From NCBI RefSeq assembly GCF_000472865.1, contig NZ_AXAP01000061.1, positions 10,853 to 51,876 on the forward strand: a stretch of DNA of 41,024 bases, given 5' to 3'. Positions 26,654 through 34,416 of the stretch are shown one piece after another. Numbering within the stretch: the stretch's first letter is position 1; each line of letters starts with the position of its first letter. The notes under the pieces were generated by a model. The model was not told the DNA's origin. It did not search any database and was given only the letters and a program-made list of their open reading frames with translations. Both the position numbers and the translations under genes were made by a program. The stretch is from Bradyrhizobium elkanii WSM2783. Its GTDB lineage: Bacteria > Pseudomonadota > Alphaproteobacteria > Rhizobiales > Xanthobacteraceae.

Positions 26654-26928
26654 TGTCACCTCCCAGCTGCGGGCTCCTCCCGCGGCAGAGGTGCCAACGC
26701 ACCGGTCGAGAATATCGTCACCGCTTCGAGGAGTCGATGGCAGTCCGGAGGACAGCGCAAAGACCGTTGGGGTCGCAAAGGCTCTTGTTGCTTGATTGAG
26801 GCCAGCGCCTTGAGCTTAATCCTGCGCAGGTTGAGCTCCAAGAGCTGTCCCCTCTGCGTCAAGGGCTCGACGTTCCTCATGGTCTCGTTCTGACCTAGTA
26901 CTGTTGAAAGTCGAAAATTGGCGGCCGA

Positions 26929-27000
26929 GAGAATGTCTGCTTATCGAGGCAGCTGGAAGTGCTCGGCGCCTGGTCAGAATGACGAGGTTGACCCGAGACA
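26929..27000 (+). repeat. Dispersed degenerate repeat, copy 1
   Basis: The block opens GAGAATGTCTGCTTATCGAG, continues GCAGCTGGAAGTG and later TGGTCAGAATGACGAGGTTGAC. Related blocks with the same order of motifs occur at 27748, 31700, 32217 and 33607. It is probably a decayed mobile-element end or an intergenic repeat of the Bradyrhizobium type. Confidence 0.6.
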
Positions 27001-27060
27001 GACCTGACGACTGATTAGAAGGCTAGGCAGGGCCGCCAGCGACAGCTCGAGAAGTGACAA

Positions 27061-27294
27061 TCAAGGCACAGCGAGTTTTATGACACCGTCGTCAGATACG
27101 CTGGTCTTCATGCTGTCGCGAGCCATCCTCTCAATGATGGACCATTTCTGCTGAAAGAGAGCTGACGCCTCATGTATGCTTAAAGCGTCTACTTGTACGC
27201 AACAGGCCCGCCGCCTACCGTCGTTCGCTATCTGGAAGAAGAAGGTGTACCCAGCCGACTCCTCATCGCCGATCGTCGTTCGTTCGTGTCGCAT
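27061..27294 (-). CDS. Small conserved hypothetical protein
   Basis: A 77-residue protein starting MRHERTTIGDEE with GGGGAGA five bases before ATG 27294; an in-frame start at 27339 has no such site. The centre reads FFFQIANDGRRRACCVQVD, followed by a helical SIHEASALFQQKWSIIERMA, and the end is DDGVIKLAVP. The pattern of short strands then a helix looks like a real folded protein, and similar small hypotheticals recur in Bradyrhizobium. No function can be given. Confidence 0.55.
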   Translation of the reverse strand: MRHERTTIGDEESAGYTFFFQIANDGRRRACCVQVDALSIHEASALFQQKWSIIERMARDSMKTSVSDDGVIKLAVP

Positions 27295-27747
27295 TCGGTC
27301 TCCCCTGATTTTGCGCCGCCCACGGCACGTCGTGTCCAAGCGCAGTTAAGCGTACGAGCCCAAAGCACCCGTAGAGGTGCGAGAGTGGATAAGTCCCGCC
27401 CTTACATCGCCTAACCTTGTGCTTGGAGCACAACCACCGGCGCAACCGCCCAGCGGGGTGGGAGCAGCTTGCATTATCAATTTGGATTTTCGTGCGGCGC
27501 GATTGTGACGCAGGAGATAATCGTGTGCAGTGTTGCAAACATCCGACAGTTGGAACAACGACCGCTTGGCAAAGCCCTCGTGATCTCTTGCCAGAATTTT
27601 TGCAGTGGTGAGTCGCGCGCCCATAATCAGCGAGCAGAATTTGCATATTGGCCAACTTTGCTCTTCGCGTGACCCCATATGACAAGAGAGCCGCGGCCGT
27701 GGCACAGCGGGCGACGGCCGGTTGTCTCGAGACATGCTAACTGGCAC
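27295..27747. other. Gap without a supported gene
   Basis: Overlapping open frames occur on both strands (for example leftward 27346-27747), but their composition is unlike protein and none has a good start. The only structured feature nearby is the repeat copy beginning at 27748. Confidence 0.4.
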
Positions 27748-27827
27748 TGAATATGTCCGGTTAGTGGGGACGACCGGAAGTGCCTGGCCGACCGTCGAAA
27801 CGGCGCTGTTGACCCGGAGCGGAAGTC
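27748..27827 (+). repeat. Dispersed degenerate repeat, copy 2
   Basis: Contains ATATGTCCGGTTAGTGGGG, GACCGGAAGTG, GGCCGACCGTCGAAACGGCG and TTGACCCGGAGCGGAAGT in the same order as the other copies. This is the fullest copy in the window at about 80 bp. Confidence 0.6.
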
Positions 27828-27888
27828 GGTTGCGAGCATTGGTGCGTCTCGTCGCGTCGGACCCCGGCCATCCATGCGGCGCCAGATA

Positions 27889-28041
27889 TCAGACGTTCAT
27901 CCGGAGGAACGGATGCCTCGCGCTCGATTCCCCGGTCCAGGCGGCATAGTCGATCTCGCCGCGAGTAGTACCGATATCCATTAGCTCCCTGTCACTTAGG
28001 TCGTACAAGGTGCCTCGTAACCTCTGGCGTTTGCGCCGTTC
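27889..28041 (-). pseudogene. DUF1127 (YjiS-like) domain fragment
   Basis: Read leftward from 28041 the frame gives ERRKRQRLRGTLYDLSDREL and then MDIGTTRGEIDYAA. This is the diagnostic DUF1127 pattern (Leu-x-x-Leu-Ser-Asp-Arg-Glu-Leu-x-Asp-Ile-Gly-x-x-Arg). A TAG codon sits directly upstream (28044-28042) and no suitable start follows, so the N-terminus is missing. The frame ends at TGA 27889-27891. Intact DUF1127 proteins are about 50-90 residues, so most of the domain remains. It was not visible as an open frame with a start codon. Confidence 0.6.
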
Positions 28042-28206
28042 CTAAACGCATCCCCATATCCCTTGAAGAAGCTGGAGGCGCGCCGCGTCGATGCGGCCTA
28101 TCGCCGAGCCACTTCCAACGGTGATATCGAACGTCGCTCGCGATTGCCAGCCGTACCCGCACTCAACATTCAATTCAGAAAAACGGCGACGAGCGAAAGA
28201 TTATCG

Positions 28207-28487
28207 TCAGGCCGCCTTAAGTTCACCAACAAGCGCGGTCGCATCCCGAAATTCGTCAGAAAGTGCTTTCATTTCTCGCAGCAATATTTTTCCATGCACT
28301 CCATCGGACGTGATAAAAATACGGTCTCCAGCATTTAGCTCTATGGTGTTTGTGTCGATCACCGGCTCATTAGAGGGCACCTAACGCACTCTCAAGGACG
28401 TTCTTCCGGCGATAATTTGCGAACCCATGTTCATCAAGGGCTCGGTAGTCCCGACGTTCCTGTACGGCTTCTATAGTGGGATGACCC
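28207..28487 (-). pseudogene. Frameshifted C-terminal remnant of a PP2C-type (PPM) serine/threonine phosphatase
   Basis: Leftward from about 28487, one frame reads NYRRKNVLESALGAL and stops at TAA near 28368. One base away, a second frame continues SNEPVIDTNTIELNAGDRIF, then ITSDGVHGKILLREM, and ends at TGA 28207-28209. NVLxxALG followed by GDRIFITSDGV is the C-terminal pattern of bacterial PrpC/Stp-like PP2C phosphatases, with the Asp of SDG as a metal ligand. Everything upstream is missing: the fragment abuts the stop codon of the GH76 gene. It is a remnant cut by a rearrangement and then frameshifted near 28370-28385. Confidence 0.65.
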
Positions 28488-29747
28488 TTATGCTTCCGCC
28501 GCTTGAAGGATCTCGATGGCTGCGGTCAGGGTCGCGAGAACGTTGAAGTCCGCGAACAGGGCATTGCCGGGACCGCCGTTGGCGCAGGCGTATTCGGCGG
28601 ATCGGTAGATCGCATTGTTCGTCCGGTCCGCATTCACCCAGCTCAAGACCTGCTGGCGGAGAGCGGCGTTCGTGCGGAAGCCGTGCAGCAGATAGCGCCA
28701 GAAGACGCCTGATCCGCACCCGTAATCGTCCGGGTCGTTGGTGAGATTAAGCGTCGGTTGCACCACCCGATCGGTGACCATGTGATACAGCACGCCGCCT
28801 GCGATGGAGACGGCCTGCGGTTGAGCGATCGGATCGGCAGGGTCGACACGGAGGTAATCGAGCAGGCCGCCGAGGATCAGGCCCTGATCGCCGCACCAGG
28901 CCGATCCGGCGTTATAGCCGTGGACGGGCGGATAGCTGCCTTTGGCGTCACAATAGGCGTAGGTCCCCACACGCTCCCGCACGAGCGCCCGGGGAGGGAA
29001 ATGCATCAGCAGGCCTTCCTGGCCTTCATGGCCCGGTTCCTGGTCAAGGTAGAACCAGCTCTTCAGGAAATTGATTTCCTTCCTGACCGCCTCGGCAGTG
29101 CCCTGGCCATTGGCGCCTAGCCGGGCAGCCAGGACGAGGTAGAGGCCGTTCATGACGGTGAGCTGGAACGGGCCCAAATCCGTTTTGTTCGGATCGGACG
29201 GATTGGAATCGGAAGGCGAGCACTCCCCGCTCGGCCTGTATTCCTTAAACATGTCGTATTGCCAGACGCCCCCCGCGATGCGGGGGACCGCCCAAGTGTC
29301 CGGGGACGTGAAGTAGCCGGTCGGCGAACCGTTTTCGCGGTTTTCCCAGACGTTCGGTCCGCCCTTGTAGCTGTAGGCCTTGCCCGTCTTGCCCGTGTTC
29401 ATGACGTCCCAGCATTGTCTGGCGATCGTCAGGAAGCTTTCCCTGGTGGCGCCAAAGACACCGTTATATTCGGCGTGAAAGGCCTTTTCGCTGGCGATTC
29501 CCCACCAGCCATAGTCGTCGTACCAGCACAGGCTGCCGGCGGCTTTCGTCCAGCGGTCCAACGCGATCTTGGCAATCGCGCCTGGCGCTTTTTCCGCATC
29601 GGGAAAACGCACGAGGTAATCCATCAGCGTGTCGAATACGTTGCCAATCTGCCACGAATTCGTCCAGGTGGAGAAATTCTCGATGAGAGGACTGGTCTGG
29701 AAGGTCTGCTTGGCTTGAGCCTTGTATTTATCGATCGGGTATTGCAT
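28488..29747 (-). CDS. Glycoside hydrolase family 76 protein (alpha-1,6-mannanase-like)
   Basis: A 419-residue (alpha/alpha)6-type protein. It shows the GH76 catalytic Asp pair in WYDDYGWWGIA (D77-D78), the RIAGGVWQYD segment near 155 and a NGLYLVLAARLG helix. GH76 enzymes cleave alpha-1,6-mannan backbones; Dfg5/Dcw1 relatives are transglycosidases. ATG 29747 is preferred because AGGG lies seven bases upstream; the frame extends to GTG 29786 without a binding site. No signal peptide is visible, unusual for a polysaccharide-degrading enzyme. It follows the TIM-barrel protein by about 70 bp and is surely co-transcribed with it. Confidence 0.8.
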   Translation of the reverse strand: MQYPIDKYKAQAKQTFQTSPLIENFSTWTNSWQIGNVFDTLMDYLVRFPDAEKAPGAIAKIALDRWTKAAGSLCWYDDYGWWGIASEKAFHAEYNGVFGATRESFLTIARQCWDVMNTGKTGKAYSYKGGPNVWENRENGSPTGYFTSPDTWAVPRIAGGVWQYDMFKEYRPSGECSPSDSNPSDPNKTDLGPFQLTVMNGLYLVLAARLGANGQGTAEAVRKEINFLKSWFYLDQEPGHEGQEGLLMHFPPRALVRERVGTYAYCDAKGSYPPVHGYNAGSAWCGDQGLILGGLLDYLRVDPADPIAQPQAVSIAGGVLYHMVTDRVVQPTLNLTNDPDDYGCGSGVFWRYLLHGFRTNAALRQQVLSWVNADRTNNAIYRSAEYACANGGPGNALFADFNVLATLTAAIEILQAAEA

Positions 29748-29816
29748 CGGGCGGCCCTCATTGTCTGTTCTGTCTGTGGCTATCACCAGTGAAGCCGGCT
29801 TTCGCCGCAGAAGGCG

Positions 29817-31031
29817 TCAGCCCTTCCACGCCTTCACGACCGCAAAGTAGTTCAGCTTCGCCACCTGCTGTTCGACCGGATAGCTGCCCTTAACCGCATA
29901 GGGCTCGCCCTTTTCGTTCCAAGCCGGATAGAGGGTCTGCATGACATAGGGGCTAGTTGACGGCCACGGCCATTCCGTGCTCGCTCCGAATTTCAGGACG
30001 CCGAATGACCGCTCCCAACCATCTTCCCACGGACGCTGCTCGTTTATGAAGACGCAAGCGCCGAGCATCATGCCGTTCGAGCTTCCCGGCACCGATGCGG
30101 CCAGTTGCCGGGCCATCCACTCGGCTTGTTTCTGTTCGCTGCCGGTCTGCTCGATGCTCGAGCCGAGTTCGGTGAACATGACCGGCGGAATGGGTATGCC
30201 CCGGCTCGTCCAATATTGCGGCAGACGTGTCGACAGGAAGCTGGTGATATCCGGCCCGTCATTCTGCGGGTTGGTCGCGAAGACGAAGCGGGCGTTCCAG
30301 AAATCACGCGGGCTGTAGCTGCCGATCCGAGGCTGACCAATCAGCCTGTCCCAGACGTCTTTGACATACCCCGCACCTTCGATACCGTCCTTCATACCGA
30401 ACGAGCAATCGACCATGATCGGCAACCGCGCCGAATCGGGAAGATTGAGCCTGTCTTCCTCCTCGACGAGCCATGTCATGGCGGTTACCACGTGGGCCGG
30501 ATTGCGGTCGTACCACAATTCGTATTCGTTGAAGATCTTCCACATCCCGGCGCCGGGAGCCGGCCCTTGGCCCTGGCTGTAGATTTCCTTGAACACCTTC
30601 TGGATATTCAGATGAGCCGTCGCGGGGGTTTCCCACGGCTTTTTGTTGGGGGTGTCGGCCATGCACAGATAAGTATAGTTGCTGATCGGGACCGTTGCCT
30701 TCATCCCGAGCTCGGTGCAGCGCGCAAGGAAGACCAGATGGTTCCGCAGGCCGATTTCCGGCACCGGGGCCGACCAGTCGTAGCAATGGATGAAATTGGC
30801 CCCCAGTTTTTCGCTGAAGCGGTGAAGATCGCTTCGGCCATAGGGCCCCGTGCCGTCGCTTTTGGGACTCCACAACGCGTGGAAATCTCCGTTGTAGAAG
30901 TCCGAATCGAAATACTGTGCTTTCTTCTCCTTGGTGTAATTGCTTGGTCCCGGCATATAGGCGATTCCGCGAATATTGCTTACACCGAAGTGCTTGCACC
31001 GATCGAGCGCAGACATGTTCGCCATCATCAT
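29817..31031 (-). CDS. TIM-barrel glycosidase-like protein (putative GH-A clan)
   Basis: A 404-residue protein. RGIAYMPGPSNY (21-32) and LGANFIHCYDW (76-86) resemble the first strands of clan GH-A barrels and of GH72-like glucanosyltransferases. WKIFNEYELWY puts Glu169 after Asn, as in the GH-A acid/base motif, and VMFTELGSS puts Glu288 in a nucleophile-like position. The family is not one I can name. No signal peptide is seen. Three tandem ATG codons open the frame, with CAGGA a few bases upstream. It is the first gene of a two-gene operon with the GH76 protein, so the pair may act on one glycan or glycolipid. Confidence 0.6.
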   Translation of the reverse strand: MMMANMSALDRCKHFGVSNIRGIAYMPGPSNYTKEKKAQYFDSDFYNGDFHALWSPKSDGTGPYGRSDLHRFSEKLGANFIHCYDWSAPVPEIGLRNHLVFLARCTELGMKATVPISNYTYLCMADTPNKKPWETPATAHLNIQKVFKEIYSQGQGPAPGAGMWKIFNEYELWYDRNPAHVVTAMTWLVEEEDRLNLPDSARLPIMVDCSFGMKDGIEGAGYVKDVWDRLIGQPRIGSYSPRDFWNARFVFATNPQNDGPDITSFLSTRLPQYWTSRGIPIPPVMFTELGSSIEQTGSEQKQAEWMARQLAASVPGSSNGMMLGACVFINEQRPWEDGWERSFGVLKFGASTEWPWPSTSPYVMQTLYPAWNEKGEPYAVKGSYPVEQQVAKLNYFAVVKAWKG

Positions 31032-31099
31032 GAATCCTGAAGTTTGAGGTGGACCCCATCCATTGGACGGGAAACGGGCGAACGGGGCAGCGAAGCTAG

Positions 31100-31150
31100 T
31101 AGCATTTTCACCCTTAGATTGAAAATAGCACTTTCACCCTTAGATTGAAA
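31100..31150. repeat. Tandem 25-bp direct repeat
   Basis: Two copies of TAGCA(T/C)TTTCACCCTTAG plus ATTGAAA lie at 31100-31124 and 31126-31150, differing at one base and separated by one. Short tandem terminal repeats of this style are seen at the ends of IS21-family elements, so this may be a solo IS end upstream of the glycosidase operon. It could equally be an operator for that operon. No transposase genes are adjacent. Confidence 0.6.
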
Positions 31151-31699
31151 TACTCTTGTTGCTGTTGTGGTGCCGGTGGGGATGTGGGCAACGCACTTGC
31201 GTCGTCCCCGTATCAGTTTCCGTGAGGAGGAGACTTCGCCACAGGGGTGTAGATATCTCGTAGATTGTAGGCTCGCAGCCGGATCGATGAAGCCGGGAGC
31301 GGCGACGGGTCTTGTCAGCCTCTGCGGGATCTTTCCAATCCGCGCAGCTCATCGTGCGACTTTTCTGGCCATCTGACACTGCGCGCATGTAGGCCCGGTC
31401 GAGAGCTGCGGTCTTAGGGTGCTTTCAGCAACTGATTTAACAGATGAATGGGGACCAGTCCTCCAGGTACGACTGGCATGTATCAACGACTGCGTGAGGA
31501 AGCTCGACAAGCGGGGACCCCAACGGGGCACGATGCATTTCACAAATCCTACGTTCGATTTGTTGAACAACAACGCAAGCTAGATGGCATCCGTATTGTC
31601 GCTCTGAAATAGCTTGCGCTCTGATCGAATGCTGTAGTGATTTGTTGCGGTGCATGAGTCCGTTGATGGCCCAAATGCGAAGGACGGCGCGTCTCTGAA
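31151..31699. other. Gap without a supported gene
   Basis: Open frames on the minus strand (31437-31814) include the translated repeat at 31700-31780 and are not convincing. No ribosome binding site or known motif was found between the tandem repeat and the dispersed repeat. Confidence 0.4.
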
Positions 31700-31780
31700 A
31701 AGGTCGGGTCATCGGGGTAGACCGGAAATGGCTGGGCTCCGCAAAAACCGACGCGATTGACCCGTTGCGGAAGTGGTCGG
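31700..31780 (+). repeat. Dispersed degenerate repeat, copy 3
   Basis: ATCGGGGTAGACCGGAAATGG, then ACGCGATTGACCCGTTGCGG and AAGTGGTCGG match the order of blocks in the copies at 27748 and 32217. It has lost the opening ATGTCCGCT block. Confidence 0.5.
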
Positions 31781-31977
31781 CTTTAGGGGCGCGCTCCCTA
31801 CACTTTCGTATCATTCCCTGGCCCCTTGGATGGACGGCACATTACCTAGGTTCAATTGAGCGGCTGAACGCGATCGTCCTAGGCTGCACGCGTAGGAAAA
31901 GCGCACAGGCCCATGCAGTGCGACGGTGGAAAAGGATGATCGACGAACAGCGACGATAGTACCAAGAGGAGACTACG

Positions 31978-32199
31978 ATGCCCCATTGCTCCGATAATCT
32001 TAGATCTGGCAGTGCCGCGCGATGCGCAGTGTGTGATGGCAAGTTTGGTCTCGTCCGGCACTACTCGTGGCGAACCCCGCTTTGTTCCAGGAAGTGCGTC
32101 GATCGCTTCAGAACCCGCAGGGAAAGTGATCGCAATTGGGTGAGCTGGCTCCAAATCGGCTTCGACCAGCTGCCGGAGAACCGCGCGAGGGCTTTATGA
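31978..32199 (+). CDS. Small putative zinc-finger protein
   Basis: A 73-residue protein with CAVC (16-19) and CSRKC (about 36-40) separated by about 16 residues, a spacing compatible with a treble-clef or zinc-ribbon site. AGAGGAGA lies five to eight bases before ATG 31978, a strong ribosome binding site. The segment LVRHYSWRTPLC looks like the strand between the two Cys pairs. Function unknown; small proteins like this are common in Bradyrhizobium. Confidence 0.65.
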   Translation: MPHCSDNLRSGSAARCAVCDGKFGLVRHYSWRTPLCSRKCVDRFRTRRESDRNWVSWLQIGFDQLPENRARAL

Positions 32200-32216
32200 C
32201 GGTCCCGGCTGACCCT

Positions 32217-32296
32217 GAGAATGTCCGCTAATTGGGGAAAACCGAAGTGAGCGGCGCACGGTCAAAGTGACCCGAATGACCCAACCCGGAAATTAG
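32217..32296 (+). repeat. Dispersed degenerate repeat, copy 4
   Basis: Opens GAGAATGTCCGCTAATTGGGG, continues AACCGAAGTG and CGCACGGTCAAAGTGAC, and ends GAATGACCCAACCCGGAAATT. It has the same block order as copies 1, 2 and 5. It lies between the small zinc-finger gene and the methyltransferase gene. Confidence 0.6.
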
Positions 32297-32377
32297 CCTC
32301 TAGCAGGACGCGGCACTGCTGTGATTGATAATTGCAACGCGAGTTCGTAGAATTTTTCAGCTATCACAGGAGCAACC

Positions 32378-33433
32378 TTGAATATTGTTCTAATATCTCA
32401 GTTGGTAGCGGCCGCCGTCATTGCGTTGTTTGTGGCATACAACTTGTTTCATTACGTACTTTTTCTTTTGGTGACCCGACCGAAGGACGCGAGCAAGATC
32501 GGTCACCAGCTGAATGAATTCGAGCAGCGCCAACTGGTTGAGTGGACACCAAAGCCGAACGACTTTCTCAAACATGACGACGAAAGGCGCACATATGATG
32601 ACGTGTTCGGCACGTATCGCGACGAGCAGTCGAACTACAGCACGTGTGTGTTTCCCCGATTGGCATTTTCGCACCCTTACGAGGCCGAATATGCACTTTT
32701 GAAGCCGAAAGACGGGATGCGATTCCTGGATCTCGGATGCGGCTCCGGCGCGGCAGCAGAATACCTCGCGAGGCGGAGCAATATCGAAATTGTGTGCGTG
32801 ACCAATTCATCTGTGCAGGCGGAGATCTGCCGGCGGAAATTTGCGAGACTTGGCGGGCGTGGACAGGTGATAGTCATCGACTTCGACAACCTCGATCTCC
32901 CGAATGAACACTTTGATGCCATCTATGCGCTCGAGTCGATTGGCTACACCAAAGATCTGGACGCGTGGCTAACTAGGTGCTGGCGGATGCTCAAGCCGGG
33001 AGGACGGTTGCTGATCCATTCGCCGGGGTCGCTGGATCATTGTCGCCGTACCAAGGATTACCTGAGTGTTACCGCCTTCTTCGAGAATTGGCGCTACAAT
33101 TTTGTCGGAGCCAATCTTCTCGTCTACAAGATGCGCCGACTTGGCTTCAGTCCAATCCACTATCGGCGACTACCATTCTTGGCCTGGGGAGTAACTTGGA
33201 ACTTCATCCAACACATGCTGCTGTGGAAGTACCGGCTAAAGATGCGCACATTCGTGGAACTGGAGCGAATCATTTGGCGCACGTCGAAGGTGTTTGTGTT
33301 TGGCAACCCGTACAACACGGTGCTGGCCACCAAACCCAAGGCACCATCTTGCTCCCAAACTCATACATCGGAAGCAGTGGCTGGCGTTGCCGAGATTGAT
33401 CACGAGATCCGCGCATCAATACCGGCCTTATGA
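32378..33433 (+). CDS. Membrane-anchored class I SAM-dependent methyltransferase
   Basis: A 351-residue protein. The first 33 residues form one hydrophobic helix (about 4-33), then a class I methyltransferase domain with motif I FLDLGCGSGAAAEYLA (DLGCGSG 118-124), an acidic VIDFDN after beta-3, a motif IV-like FDAIYALESIGY and LKPGGRLLI. The order resembles sterol/small-molecule C- or O-methyltransferases acting on membrane lipids or isoprenoids, but no closer assignment is safe. The start is TTG 32378 with AGGAG six bases upstream. It stands alone, flanked on both sides by the dispersed repeat. Confidence 0.8.
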   Translation: MNIVLISQLVAAAVIALFVAYNLFHYVLFLLVTRPKDASKIGHQLNEFEQRQLVEWTPKPNDFLKHDDERRTYDDVFGTYRDEQSNYSTCVFPRLAFSHPYEAEYALLKPKDGMRFLDLGCGSGAAAEYLARRSNIEIVCVTNSSVQAEICRRKFARLGGRGQVIVIDFDNLDLPNEHFDAIYALESIGYTKDLDAWLTRCWRMLKPGGRLLIHSPGSLDHCRRTKDYLSVTAFFENWRYNFVGANLLVYKMRRLGFSPIHYRRLPFLAWGVTWNFIQHMLLWKYRLKMRTFVELERIIWRTSKVFVFGNPYNTVLATKPKAPSCSQTHTSEAVAGVAEIDHEIRASIPAL

Positions 33434-33818
33434 TAATCGCGGTGTTCTGCGTGTATCTGCGTTCCTCCTGGCCGGCAATGACGTCGGCTTTGGCCCAAGT
33501 TCGGCCTGTTCGTCTTCGATTCGCTCTTGAAGAGCGCCCTTCGAGCGGCCTTTCTTTTGGCCAGTTGTGAAGGCGCGACTTCCGTTGTTGGCACCTTTGA
33601 GACATTGAGAATGTCCGCTTATCGAGACAGATCGGAAGTCCGCTGGGCGGGTCATTACAGCGCGAATGGCGCAAAGCCGAGGTTAGAACGAAGGTAGTCA
33701 ATAGGTTCAGTCGATTGTGGAATAGTGCAAAAGCTTGCGGAGCCGTGCGGAAAGGCCGCGAGCGACCGCAGGTCTGTGGACGTTTTCCAGCCCCGCTACT
33801 TCCCAAAGTCGAGAAGAG
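33434..33818. other. Gap with one dispersed repeat, no supported gene
   Basis: Apart from the repeat at 33607-33680 I see no coding signal here. Overlapping leftward frames (33270-33806, 33400-33594) run antisense to the methyltransferase end and the repeat. Confidence 0.4.
33607..33680 (+). repeat. Dispersed degenerate repeat, copy 5
   Basis: Opens GAGAATGTCCGCTTATCGAG, then ACAGATCGGAAGTCC, then GGGCGGGTCATTACAGCGCG. The first 20 bases differ from copy 1 at a single position. Confidence 0.6.
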
Positions 33819-34067
33819 TCAGTTAGTGGAACGGGACCGGCCTGAACGGTTGTAGCCTGAGCCGTCGCGGTCACTCGGGCGGGTCGACTGATACGGAGCG
33901 CAGAGCAGCATCAGGAAGAGCGCCCTATCAGCCTTGTATTTGGCAGCGGTTCGGCTGCTTTCCGTACCGTGCATGACAACCTTCCCTTCGGTCGTGCACA
34001 GGCACCACCGCCATACCCGGCCGCGCTTTTTCAAGAGCCGTTCAAAAACAGGAAATTGATCCGGCAT
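33819..34067 (-). CDS. Small conserved hypothetical protein
   Basis: An 82-residue protein, MPDQFPVFERLLKKRGRVWR and so on. The core VWRWCLCTTEGKVVMHGTE followed by SRTAAKYKADRALFLML looks like two beta strands and a helix and resembles short hypotheticals recurring in Bradyrhizobium. The tail after residue 60 is low-complexity Ser/Arg/Asp. The ribosome binding site is weak, so the start is uncertain. Confidence 0.5.
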   Translation of the reverse strand: MPDQFPVFERLLKKRGRVWRWCLCTTEGKVVMHGTESSRTAAKYKADRALFLMLLCAPYQSTRPSDRDGSGYNRSGRSRSTN

Positions 34068-34416
34068 TTGCGATCGCTCATTGGTCAGCCTGGTCTTGTG
34101 GCGTTCGATCTGGTCGCAGGTTCAAGGTTTACAGCAGTATAGCAAAACTGCATGAAAGAGCGATCATGGGAGTTTTGTCCTTTTGCCCTAAGGGTTCGCG
34201 CCGCGCGCTCTTGTGGTGCGGAGCATCTTCCAAGGAATTAATTTGATACTTAAAACAATCGGATGTAGTTTTTCTGCCGATGGGCCGCTCCGTTCCGGAT
34301 TCGACGGTTTTCCCGGGCCGCCACAATCTAAACTTCATCGTGTCTTTCAATCCAACTACAGCTTGAAACGGAAAGCGTTTGCTTCCATTTCCAATTCGAC
34401 TTTGGTCGTTATCGAA
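34068..34416. other. Upstream region of the NYN gene
   Basis: About 350 bp of comparatively AT-rich sequence. An in-frame extension of the NYN gene reaches back to 34213, but its translation (for example ILKTIGCSFSADG) is not protein-like. The segment most likely holds the promoter. Confidence 0.4.

Noticed and set aside
26656..26880. 74-codon leftward frame ending within the ribosome binding site of the flavoprotein gene
   Set aside because: It could be a leader gene, but the start lacks a good binding site and the translation is unrecognised; support was too thin to list.
31437..31814. 125-codon leftward frame
   Set aside because: Its first 30 codons are the translated dispersed repeat; the rest has no motif or binding site.
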